From contig BFEA01000382.1 in NCBI GenBank assembly GCA_003427395.1, positions 655,062 to 690,932 of the forward strand: a DNA stretch of 35,871 nucleotides. Direction: 5' to 3'. A model generated the notes under the pieces. That model made no database searches. It saw only the letters and a list, made by a program, of their open reading frames with translations, and was not told where the DNA came from. The stretch comes from Chara braunii (lineage: Eukaryota > Streptophyta > Charophyceae > Charales > Characeae). A program made the translations under genes and the position numbers. Shown here piece after piece: positions 9,827 through 19,315 of this stretch. Position 1 is the first letter of the stretch, and every line of letters begins with the position of its first letter.

Positions 9827-11109
9827 ATGGTTTGATCGCCACTTACCTTTGGCACGCTGGCGTTATATAGACTTGGTGTGTTGATGATGCTTCTTCGCAG
9901 TGGGTACTTGTGACGTCAGGCCACTATTGGTGCACGCCCTGGGTAGAGAGGAGTGCACCGGAAGGCTACAGACGACATATTAGCCGTGGTGACAGGCGGA
10001 ATGTTTGATTGATGATGAGAGCATGCTGATGTGGCATTGGATTAAGGTGGCACTACATTGCGTTGTGGGTGGTACCGAGTTCATGACCGGTCATCAAATG
10101 CAACATCGGCTCAATTGGTGAGAAATCTGTGGTTGGGGGCAGCTATCTCCAGGTACGTTGTTTCCTTAACTTATCTACTCTCTCAATCTCTTCTTATCGT
10201 GAGGAAGTGAGTCCAACTTGAGAGTCCTCTCTTTNGGTGAGGTGTCGTGAGCGCGCTACCTTGAGAGACGACAATCTTCCCTGAAGCATCTGGAAGGAGA
10301 AAGGGCGGTGCCTCTGAAGGGCCCTGGTCGAAGCACTTGGGTCACGGTCACCATGCCAACCCACAGCGAGTAGTGCACGCATGCGATGGCTGCTNTCCTG
10401 TTTGGCACTTGCTGCGCTGATAGAAGTTCCTCCGGGTGTGCCAGCCCATGACAGACGCTTACCAGACCGTGTATAAACATTTCTGGTTGGGAGTTCATTG
10501 TGATTTTGGTTGTGATCGTCGTCCTGACTGCGACGTTAAATAATTCCTAAAGAGATGGGGGCGCTCTATAAATCCCTCCTGATCAGCCAGATGACATGGA
10601 CAGGAAGGCTCGTCGCCGTACGAGGGTAAATAAGAGTGGTTGGGCTGGCTTGCTCGGTGACAACTTGGGCACAGGGGTGGGCCGATTCACACACGAAGAC
10701 ACTGCTCGCTCAATGATGTTGTTCGGTATGTTGGATGGAGGGGAGGGTAGGTTCTAATTGGTGCTCAACTGTATACACAACCATACCCATCAATCATACA
10801 TCTGCTACATTGTTTTTTTGTACCTTTGATTCGTTGGTGGACAAACTGCTAACACCTCACAGACAAATTAGTGTAGGACTGTTGTATGCTACCATAGCCA
10901 GTTCTAACTAACGCTGCTGTAAGTGAACAAGTCAAAGTGCATTTAGACTATGTAGACAAACTGTGTGAATGTTGTAGACATGCCACTTGATCGGTACAGT
11001 AGGGGAACTGGCGGACACAACCATTATTATAAAATTAGGTGTCGGTCAGACACATGCTATGGTAGGATTCCATTAGGGAGTTCTAGTGCAGACAATGTTT
11101 GCCTAATTC
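9827..11109 (+). other. Untranslated leader of nested chromovirus
   Basis: About 1.3 kb between PBS and gag with no coding frame I can support; many short frames are interrupted by stops. Single Ns at 10235 and 10395. Confidence 0.6.
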
Positions 11110-13037
11110 ATGAACGGGTCAGACGTCGACGAGGAGGGAGTTGACGATAGTAGACTTACACGTGCAAGATCAAGAAGGATCCCGTACGTGTTCAGGACTC
11201 TAGACGAGGGAGAAGAAAGACGGCTTCGTGCNCACGTGCAAGATCAAGAAGGATCCCGTACGTGTTCAGGACTCTAGACGAGGGAGAAGAAAGACGGCTT
11301 CGTGCCGAACGTAGAGCCCGTGCTCTCACAGCATCGAGAGAAGCAGCAAACCTTGCAGCTAGGGAGCAGGCTGCCGCAACAGCCACGGAAACAGCAATGG
11401 CTACCGCAGTAGCAACCTCTGCTGCAACTACGGTTGCGTCCTCGTCAGGAACCCAGTTGGGAATGCCAACGGGGTCCCCGGGTATCTCCACTTTACTAGG
11501 GTCTAGGCCATCTACAAGTCAAATGACGGGCGTGCAGTTCAGCCCGTTGACTCCTCGCGAGAGGGAGCTCAGGGAGCTTCAACATGTCGAAAGGATCCGT
11601 GAAAGATTAGAGAGGGAACTGAAACAGGCTACCGACAGAGAAAAGGAGATCAAAAATAGAACAGCCAGACTTGATACTCTAGAGACTGACAAGGCTGAGT
11701 TGGAGGGCTTGGACGATTTAGGAATGAACGAGCCCATGAAAGTGTTGAGGAACAACATGCTGTCACTACATGCGCATGTGGACAGCAGGTTGGACTTCAT
11801 GCAGAACACTTTAGACCAGATCTTGGACGCTTTGATAAGGCCAGGATTCCGACCACCAGCACAATCGCCGTTGCCGTTAACAGCGATGTCAGGTCCCTTT
11901 CCCTTACAAGCTGGCACACATCCAAGTGGTACGTCTGCAGCAGTCTCGCAGACTGTTGCGTCTTCTTCTTCGGGTCCAGTGGTCATTGCTACATCACCAC
12001 AACAACCTGTTCAGCAATCTGGACAGCAGCAAGGTCAATGGTACCCCAAGACCGCAATGAAACCGCCTCTTGCCTTCTCAGGCGAGAGAAAGGACGAGGA
12101 ACTCAACACATGGCTAAGGACGGTCCCAGTTTGGGTGAAGGCCAAAAGGACCTTGCCAGAGGATGAGGTGGTAACTGCGGCATCTTACCTAGAGGGTAAA
12201 GCAGCCAAGTGGCTAGATGGTGTAGTTGTGAAGGCCGGGTACGTGCGACGCATGGTGGATTGGGCTAAGTCTTTGACCTTAGACCAATTCATGGAGATGG
12301 TAGAAGCTCGATGGCATAACCCACAGGAGGCTCAAAGGGCCACTGATGCCATTAACAAACTTGACCAACGCAAGTTCAGGTCAGTTAGGGAGCTTACGAC
12401 TACCGTGGAGGGCCTGATCCTCGTCCCGGGCATCAACTACAGTGGCCAGTTCCTGTTAACAACTTTTGTCAGATGTCTTTCAGAGAACATCAGGAACTTA
12501 CTGGCCAGTGAGGCTTGCACCGAGTACCACTCGTTTGAGACATTGTCTAGGAAGGCCTTAGACTTAGAGGCAACACTAGGCAATGCTTAACCCACCTCAA
12601 GGAACGACTCAAAGAAGAAGAAGAGTCTCCAGGAGTGGAAGAAGAAGGGGGCGAAGTTGATGATGGTTGAGTCAGATGGGACCCAAACTGAAATCGACGA
12701 GCTCTCTGACCTGGTGGACTATTCAGAGTATGACGGCGAGGAGGTAGCTGAGGGCAGCACCCTCACCGCGGTAGTAAAGACTAAGGCAAGTGGCCGAGGT
12801 AAGGGCCAACCTAGGAGTCAAGGAAAGGTCGCCTCCAATCAGACCAAACAGGCTGAGTGGGCAAAGGCAGGTCTTGACCAGGACGTGTGGCGTGACCGCC
12901 GATCGCGTGGCGCTTGCATCAACTGCGGTGAATACGGACACATGCAGTGGAAGTGTCAGAACGCGAAGGTTACGCAAAAGGTTGCACCAAAGGTTGGGGC
13001 AACTTATTCCGAGGCATCTAGCTCGGGAAACGCGTAG
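11110..13037 (+). pseudogene. gag: gag of nested chromovirus (capsid + CCHC nucleocapsid), one stop
   Basis: The best start is ATG 11110 (M-N-G-S-D-V-D-E-E). It joins the long frame at 11262 in register once the 74-nt artefactual duplication at 11159-11305 is discounted. Order: Arg/Ala-rich N terminus, coiled-coil region (about 11560-11720, E/R/K-rich), Pro/Gln/Ser linker, a capsid region with W-L-R-T-V-P and A-A-S-Y-L-E-G-K-A-A-K-W-L, then TAA at 12588-12590. The same frame continues through an acidic stretch to a zinc knuckle C-I-N-C-G-E-Y-G-H-M-Q-W-K-C (12915-12956) and stops at 13037. The domain order and frame continuity show a single gag with one nonsense mutation. Gag packages element RNA into particles. 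Confidence 0.85.
11159..11305 (+). repeat. 73-bp direct duplication around a single N (assembly artefact)
   Basis: 11159-11231 and 11233-11305 are identical, separated by one N at 11232. Removing one copy plus the N puts ATG 11110 in frame with gag. A failed overlap merge at a scaffold gap is the simplest explanation. Confidence 0.85.
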
Positions 13038-13636
13038 GGCCAGTGGAAGTAATAGCGGCTTCTACTCAAGATGAAGTGGGAATGATACCCTCCTCACTTC
13101 ATGACAAGGCCGAAGCTAATGACTCCTTAGCTACCCCGCAGACGTATCTAGACCAAACTATGCTTTGTACATTAGATGTGTCTGAGGCCTTAGAAGACTT
13201 AGAAGGCGAATGGTCAAACAAGGATCCTCGCGAGTCTTGGGTGGCGCTAAAGAAGGGTCCTAGAGGGGAACATTTCGTTGTGGAAGTGGATGTAGGAGGC
13301 CGCAAATGTGGTGCCTTCATAGACACAGGCTCCACGCGAAATTACATAAGTCGCGACTGTTTGGAAAGGCTGCACCTACAGGACCGGGTACGGCACCTTA
13401 GTAGACCAGTAGCATCTACTTTGGCCAACAAAGAGCGCATGATTGTCACAGACTACCTGAAGGACGTAGTCTGTACCTTCTCCTATGGAGGAGGTGAGCT
13501 TAACCATAAGATCTCGTTCTTGGTTAGTAACGACTTGCCATTTGACATGTTGCTAGGCATGTACTACCTCGATATTGCTAAGCCCCAGTTTGACTGGGAT
13601 AAGAAGGTGCTCAAACAAAAGTTGCCCGATGGCTGA
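13022..13636 (+). pseudogene. pro: Aspartic protease of nested chromovirus
   Basis: The frame opens after TAG 13019-13021 in a register different from gag and closes at TGA 13634-13636. A retropepsin-like core holds the active-site motif F-I-D-T-G-S-T at about 13317-13336, and a second hydrophobic segment F-D-M-L-L-G-M (about 13541-13561) matches the usual L-L-G-x-D/Y region. It processes Gag-Pol. The frame is the same as the downstream RT, so the TGA is likely a nonsense change within one pro-pol frame. Whether the gag/pro register change is programmed or a mutation cannot be told here. Confidence 0.8.
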
Positions 13637-16600
13637 ACTGCCAGAATGACTAAGTTCAAGGCCAGTAGTATTATAGATACCTATGGCTGCTTGTGCGCAT
13701 CTGCGTTCTACAATTACTATAAGCAAAACCAAGAGGAAGGTATGTACCTTGTTTATGTCTCTGAGAAGGGGGAGGCCGTTAAAACACCCCCGAAGATAGA
13801 ACGTGTCATTGCTAAGTTCCCTGATCTGTTCAAGGAGCCCACAGGAGTTGTTGATAGGGAAGTCGTCCATGCTATAGAAATTATTCCAGGGAGTAAGACC
13901 CCAAAGGGAAGGATCTATAGGATGACCCCTGCCGCGTTAGATGAACTTCGGAAGCAACTCAAGGTGCTGACAGAGGAGGGATGGATTCGGCCTAGTACTT
14001 CCCCTTACGAATCACCTGTGCTATTTGTACCAAAGAAGGGGGGTACTTTGAGGATGTGCATTGATTATAGGGGNCTCAATGCCATCACGGTGAAAAACGC
14101 AGAGCCTCTACCCCGCATAGACGACCTATTGGATAGAGTGCAGGGATGCAAGTACTATACGAAGATAGACTTGAAATCCGGATATCATCAGATCGCAATA
14201 AGACCTGAGGACCAACACAAGACAACTTTTCAGACTAGATATGGTCTGTATGAGTTTGTAGTGATGCCTTTCGGTCTTTGCAATGCGCCGGGTACATTCC
14301 AGCACGCTATGAATCGGATCTTCCATGACCATTTAGATAAGTTTCTCGTAGTCTATCTAGACGACATTCTGATTTTTAGTAAGTCTGCCGAGGAGCACGC
14401 CCAACATGTTGAGACAGTTCTCTTACTCCTACGACAACACAAGTATAAGATCAACCTAGAGAAGTGTGAATTCGGTCGCACTAAGATTCTATACTTGGGT
14501 CATGAAGTATCCGCGGAGGGAATTAGGCCGGAAGATGCGAAAGTGGCTAGTATTCGAGACTGGCCACGACCTCAGACAGTTACTGAGGTCATATCTTTCT
14601 TAGGAATGTGCGGCTACTATAGGAACTTCGTAAAGAACTATTCTACAGTCGCCTCTCCTTTGACAGATCTAACTCGACTTGACACACCATGGGACTGGAG
14701 TGATGAGTGCGAGGGTGCTTTCAAGAGATTGAAGCATGCACTCATGAATCACGAAGTTCTCATGGTTCCCAATCCGCAGAAGCCATTCATAGTGACCACT
14801 GACGCAAGCCAATACGNNNNNNNNNNNNNNNNNNNNNNNNNNNNNNNNNNNNNNNNNNNNNNNNNNNNNNNNNNNNNNNNNNNNNNNNNNNNNNNNNNNN
14901 NNNNNNNNNNNNNNNNNNNNNNNNNNNNNNNNNNNNNNNNNNNNNNNNNNNNNNNNNNNNNNNNNNNNNNNNNNNNNNNNNNNNNNNNNNNNNNNNNNNN
15001 NNNNNNNNNNNNNNNNNNNNNNNNNNNNNNNNNNNNNNNNNNNNNNNNNNNNNNNNNNNNNNNNNNNNNNNNNNNNNNNNNNNNNNNNNNNNNNNNNNNN
15101 NNNNNNNNNNNNNNNNNNNNNNNNNNNNNNNNNNNNNNNNNGCGATGGATTGAGGTCATAGACCAATATGACTTCAAGCTTGAGTACCTAAAAGGAGAGT
15201 ACAACAAGGTTGCAGACGCGCTATCCCGTAGAGCAGACTACCTAGGTGCGCTAGTTTTCGAATTTGGCGTATCTAACGAAGTAACTCAATCATTGGTGGG
15301 ATCCTATCAGGAAAACCCTGTCACGATGGACATCATCCGCAAACTTCAAGCAAAAGACAAGGCCACAGAAAGTGAGTTTGTGATGGTGGATGGGCTAATC
15401 TATCTTGATAAGGCCGGAGTAAAGAGATTGGTAGTTCCATCTAGTGAACAGTTGCGTAGTTTATTTTTAGGCGAATGTCATGACGCAACTGGGCACTTTG
15501 GCTACAAGAAGACGAGTGTTAACTTAGTACAGCGATTTTGGTGGCCCAGAATGCTAGATGACGCAAAAAAGTATGTTGAGACCTGTCAGGTCTGTCAGCG
15601 GAACAAACCGCGAACCCAGGCACCGCTTGGGTTATTGAAACCTTTACCCATTCCTGATGGTCAAGGATTGAGTGTTTCCATGGATTTCATGGACACCCTT
15701 GTGACCAGCAAGAGTGGTAAGAGGCACATTTTCGTCATCATTGATAGATTCACCAAGTACGCTAGACTAATANCAATGCCAGAGACAGTCAGGACGGAGT
15801 ATGTCATCAAGTTGTTCAAGGACAACTGGGTAAGGGACTTTGGTTTTCCAAAGACCATCATTAGTGACCGAGACGTCCGCTTCACAAGTGAACTGTGGAA
15901 GAAGACTTGCAGAACAGAGGGGTAGTCAACTTCAAATGACTTCAGGGAATCATCCCGAAGCCAACGGACAAGCCGAACAAATGAACAGAGTGGTACAGCA
16001 CTTGCTGCGGCATTACATCAAGCCCAGCTAAGATGATTGGGATGAGCAGTTGCCTCTCATCGCCAGCTTGTACAACAATGCTATTCATAGTAGTATCGGC
16101 GTTAGTCCTAACCAGTTGCACTTGGGATGGAAGCCTAGATCAGCACTAGACTTTCTCCTACCTGAAAACCGACCTGCCGCAACTCCAGGCACACTTGAAT
16201 ACGGCATGCAATATGAGAAGTTGCTGCGCGAGGTTGTTGAACATATGAAGAAAGCTCAGCAAGCCATGATTGCTTCCGAGAATCAACATCGCAGACAGTC
16301 CACATTTTAGGTGGGGGAACGTGTCTGGGTCAAGGCTAGTGAGTTAGGACATGAGTTCGGAATATCTCGTAAACTAATGCCTCAATACTTTGGTCGCTGG
16401 GAAGTTTTGTATGTAGTGGGAGATGCAATGGATGGTCCTACGTACGTCATTCGTGTCCCTGGTCATCTACGCACTCACCCAGTTTTTCATGCCTCAAAGC
16501 TTGCACCTTTCGCTGAGACAAATCAATTCCCTTCTAAGAGATCGATGTTGCCCCCAACCATGGATGGTCAAGTTGACATCGACGACATTGTGGATCACAG

Positions 16601-16793
16601 GGACATGCCTGTTCCAAAGCCGCTTGGCCGAGGAAGACCTCCCAAGCCGAAAAGAGAGTACTGCGTCAGATTCAGGCATCACACGGATCCAAAAGAAGAT
16701 CGTTGGTTTACCAGGGAGGAACTGATTGACACAGCTCCTCAGGTGGTGGCAGACTATGAGAAGAAACTGAAAGGGAAGGAGCCTGCGAAGTAA
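13637..16793 (+). pseudogene. pol: pol of nested chromovirus: RT, RNase H, integrase, chromodomain-like tail
   Basis: RT motifs are intact: K-I-D-L-K-S-G-Y-H-Q (motif A Asp), M-P-F-G-L-C-N-A-P, Y-L-D-D at 14354-14365, and F-L-G-M-C-G-Y-Y-R-N-F. RNase H begins T-T-D-A-S-Q-Y and vanishes into an N gap (14817-15141), re-emerging as R-W-I-E-V-I-D and V-A-D-A-L-S-R-R. Integrase has H...H...C-Q-V-C, M-D-F-M-D, S-D-R-D-V-R-F and H-P-E-A-N-G-Q-A-E. A frameshift near 15900 moves the reading from frame 2 to frame 0; stops TAA 16029-16031 and TAG 16308-16310 follow (the latter fits a Gln codon change). The C terminus has R-T-H-P-V-F-H-A-S-K-L then R-E-Y-C-V-R-F-R-H-H-T-D-P and D-R-W-F-T-R-E-E-L, a divergent chromodomain thought to target integration to marked chromatin. 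The RT active site is intact but the polyprotein cannot be made. Confidence 0.9.
14817..15141. other. Assembly gap, 325 N, within RNase H
   Basis: A run of Ns replaces most of the RNase H domain. The frame happens to be the same on both sides, but gap length is an estimate and says nothing about the real sequence. Confidence 0.98.
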
Positions 16794-16817
16794 GCATCTC
16801 AGCGGACTTTCTAAGCT

Positions 16818-16830
16818 AAGGGGGATGGAA
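16818..16830 (+). other. Polypurine tract of nested chromovirus
   Basis: AAGGGGGATGGAA sits immediately before the 3' LTR (TGTGAGG), the plus-strand primer position; one T interrupts the purines. Confidence 0.75.
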
Positions 16831-17881
16831 TGTGAGGATTGAGCCCTCAAGTAGGGGCCTTGCCATGATGTACATGTTTCGGGCTAAGGCCCCAGCAAGC
16901 CTAGTGCCCACCCTAAGTGAAGGCGGGCCAGCAAATCGACAAGAACCCTCTGTGCAACATTTCACGAAGTGGGGTTCATACAGTTGCAGCACGCCAGTTG
17001 GTTCGAGTGCACCGAGTCTCGGATTTCAGCAAATGCTGAAAGTCCAGGGCCTCTGAGTTGGTTAGGCCATGGGCATCTGAACGTGAGGCCGACAATGCAT
17101 GCTGGAAAGAGAGGCCGAAAATGCCAAAGGGAAATCGGCCCACTGTTTGAATCTGGCCGCAGGCCTTGATGAAGGAGGCGCAATTGCCTTGCCCCGGGGC
17201 CCAACTGTATCGAGTTGGCTTCAGCCTCTGGGCCCCGGACACAGGCTGAAGGGAGGCCGCCCACACACTGCACTGGCATATAGGCAAGCAGGGTGAGGCA
17301 ACGGGGATCTTGGCCAATGCTGGCATATGCGGGCACGCTGCGCAGATGCAAGGGTGCTGCGCTAATGTAGAGCAGCGCTGCGCTAAGAAGAAGCAGGGCA
17401 GCGCTAGGCGGTAGGGCGCTACCTGCTTGCAGGGCACTGGCGGCCATAGCCGGACCGCAAGAGGGTGCAGGGGAGGTGAGGGCGAAGGTGGTCCTTCGGA
17501 GGTGAAGGGCGCTGTGTGGGTAACAAGGGAGAGTGTGGGGAAGATGACACGTACCTGGTGATGGTGGAGGTCTACATTGGTGTTGACATCATCACTCGCT
17601 GGTAGTCAAGTTGTATGGTTGCTGTTCATTGTTGTAGTTGTAGGATAGGCTGTAGAGTAGATAGGGTGTCTGGCGCCATTCACAAGAGAGAGCTACATTT
17701 GGGTTATGCTGTTGGTGTTGCCCTGGTGGGCATGGACATTGACTCACGATTCTTCTGTATCATTCTCAATGGGATGGTTACTCGGTTCGATGTGCTATCT
17801 GCTTTGGCTTTGAATACTTGGACTTCAGTGTGATTTTGCATTTTGGATTTCTGTGCTTCGTCCATACTCATGTTCCTTGCA
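16831..17881 (+). repeat. 3' LTR of nested chromovirus
   Basis: TGTGAGGATTG to CCTTGCA, the mate of 8761-9811. Followed at once by CATG, the right target-site duplication. Confidence 0.92.
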
Positions 17882-17885
17882 CATG
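17882..17885. repeat. Target-site duplication, right copy (CATG)
   Basis: Matches 8757-8760. Beyond it the family B frame resumes. Confidence 0.7.
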
Positions 17886-18174
17886 TTATTTTATTGATCT
17901 TGATGAATATGATATTGGGATTTATGTGCCAAAGCAGAGATATGATGAAAACCGAAAAGGGGCGTGTTGGCAACGAGCTTCAGATCTTGCGCATGATGAG
18001 AAAAAAAGATTAGAGCGGGAAGGAAGGAACTTCTCCTTTAGTACCTATGTCAGACCTTTTGTGGGGATACCATCTCCACCTGTTGAGGGACTCACGTTCT
18101 CAAGGGATAATTGGTATGCTATGATAAAGTTTGCATGGAAAGTGAAGAGAGCCAAAGAAAATTTTTCTCAGTAG
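17886..18174 (+). pseudogene. Family B frame, copy B4, 3' part
   Basis: Open to TAG at 18172-18174. It continues the frame cut at 8760: Y-F-I-D-L-D-E-Y-D-I-G-I-Y-V-P-K-Q-R, a charged helix (DEKKRLEREG), the turn G-I-P-S-P-P-V-E and R-D-N-W-Y-A-M-I-K-F-A-W-K-V-K. These match copy B3 element for element. The C-terminal end overlaps the start of the next B frame. Confidence 0.65.
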
Positions 18175-18557
18175 CTAGGATAACTACTGTGAGGGGCAAA
18201 CTTTATGAAGTGATAGGGCAAGATAATCCCTTTGTAATCTTGAGACATGAGATTTCTGAGGAAGGACATATAGTATTTCATATTCCGGTAGTTAAGTTCC
18301 TAAACTCTGACAGTTTGGATGTGAGGGTTTATCCCTCCAACAGCCTGGAGGAGGAAGTTGATTACTTGGGATGTTTAAAGGGAGCGTACGTTAGTTTCGA
18401 GCGGACAAACGAATTGTTGGAGAGATTAAAAAGGAAAATAACATGGGGAGTGGGAGTAAGGGAGTTCGAAAGACTTCCTAAATTCTCACTTGCTAAAGGA
18501 TTTGAAGACATAAGAGATTGGATGTCTCTGTTGGAAGTCATTGCTGAGATCAGTTGA
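18135..18557 (+). CDS. Family B protein, copy B5 (unknown function)
   Basis: The first ATG in this frame is 18135, giving about 140 aa to TGA 18555-18557 and overlapping copy B4 by 40 nt in another register. It is the most diverged B member: R-G-K-L-Y-E-V-I, F-V-I-L-R-H-E-I, a hydrophobic strand, S-L-D-V-R-V-Y-P, a helix (ERTNELLERLKRK), R-L-P-K-F-S and I-R-D-W-M-S-L-L-E-V-I. No internal stop. The same frame stays open for 40 codons after the TGA (to TAG 18679), so the TGA might be a late nonsense change or a readthrough point. Function unknown. Confidence 0.55.
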   Translation: MESEESQRKFFSVARITTVRGKLYEVIGQDNPFVILRHEISEEGHIVFHIPVVKFLNSDSLDVRVYPSNSLEEEVDYLGCLKGAYVSFERTNELLERLKRKITWGVGVREFERLPKFSLAKGFEDIRDWMSLLEVIAEIS

Positions 18558-18685
18558 GCAAGAGAAAAAGACACCGTTGTGATGATAAAATCCCTACTTC
18601 TGATTACCTTCCAACACAGATTCGAGATCCCTGATTATGTCCAATCTGAGATCTACCTTTCAGATGTTGCTTATGATGGTTAGCA

Positions 18686-18919
18686 ATGCCCAGTTTGATT
18701 GAACAGCTGACACTAGGAGTTGTGTTGGTCGGTAGAGTAGTCAAGGTAGAAGGGACTCTTCGGATCTCTGACATAAATCTTTCTACCCTGGATGAGTTTG
18801 AGTTTTTGCACCCTTTCTTGGATCGCATGAGAGATTCTGCCTTGAGAATTACCACAGACCAGACTGAGATAAGCTTTCTGTTAAAGGTGGTGAAAGTGAG
18901 AACTACGGAAAGAGTATAA
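18686..18919 (+). CDS. Small family A protein, copy A3 (unknown function)
   Basis: A 77-aa frame from ATG to TAA. Not recognised. It aligns closely with the next ORF: V-E-G-T-L-R-I, D-x-x-L-S-x-x-D-E-x-E, then D-R-M-R-D-S-A-L-R-I-T-T-D-Q-T-E-I-S-F-L-L-K-V. The common layout is strand, helix, strand. It lies between the last B frame and gag, so it would be on the same genomic RNA. The N-terminal S-L-I-E-Q-L-T-L-G-V-V-L-V strand is specific to this copy. Confidence 0.6.
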   Translation: MPSLIEQLTLGVVLVGRVVKVEGTLRISDINLSTLDEFEFLHPFLDRMRDSALRITTDQTEISFLLKVVKVRTTERV

Positions 18920-18976
18920 TACCACACTTTTCAGGAACGGGTCTCTCTTGCAAGAAGGATTAACAGCGGGCCGTAA

Positions 18977-19186
18977 ATGATGCAATTTCATTATGAGATT
19001 ATAGATTTGACTCGATATTTTATGATCCGGGGTACAATAAAGGGGTATGACAGAAGACTGAGTAGGGATGATGAGAAAGAATTGATTGAAGATTACGCTG
19101 GAAGACTGAGAAGGATTGCGCTGCCCTTGATTACTAACCAATCAATTATTGTTTATACCCTATATGTACAAAACTCTCAAGGCTAA
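18977..19186 (+). CDS. Small family A protein, copy A4 (unknown function)
   Basis: A 69-aa frame from ATG (M-M-Q-F-H-Y-E) to TAA. It shares with A3 the sequence G-T-[LI], D-x-x-L-S-x-x-D-E-x-E, A-L-x-[IL]-x-T-x-Q, and a closing alternating-hydrophobic strand I-I-V-Y-T-L-Y-V. The spacing to gag is 130 bp. I infer a tandem duplication of A3. The role is unknown; candidates would be an RNA- or particle-associated accessory protein, but nothing in the sequence proves this. Confidence 0.6.
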   Translation: MMQFHYEIIDLTRYFMIRGTIKGYDRRLSRDDEKELIEDYAGRLRRIALPLITNQSIIVYTLYVQNSQG

Positions 19187-19315
19187 AGCAGACAAGAGAA
19201 GAGAGGAACGAGCCTGTATCTCTTGCGAGAAGAGTGAGAGATTGAAGGGCAGAGAAGAAAAAGGACAAGAGTTACAGAAAGAGAAGGGAGTACTTGGGAA
19301 AAGTCTATAGTTAAG

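Larger units (their letters stand above)
8761..17881 (+). mobile_element. Nested Ty3/gypsy chromovirus, degenerate
   Basis: Two equal-length LTRs (1051 bp, beginning TGTGA and ending TTGCA), an initiator-Met-type PBS, gag, protease, RT, RNase H, integrase, a chromodomain-like tail and a polypurine tract before the 3' LTR make a full-length element of 9121 bp. It interrupts a family B frame of the outer element. LTR divergence is modest, with about two dozen substitutions in the first 470 bp and no net indel, so it inserted after the outer element but not recently. Coding damage: stops at 12588, 13634, 16029 and 16308, and a frameshift near 15900. Confidence 0.92.

Noticed and set aside
11579-11986. 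135-codon antisense frame under gag
   Set aside because: Shadow of the gag coding frame; the gag strand has clear domain evidence.
16962-17447. 161-codon antisense frame in the nested 3' LTR (and shorter ones at 9078-9377)
   Set aside because: It lies entirely in LTR sequence, is broken in the other LTR copy, has biased composition and no motif.
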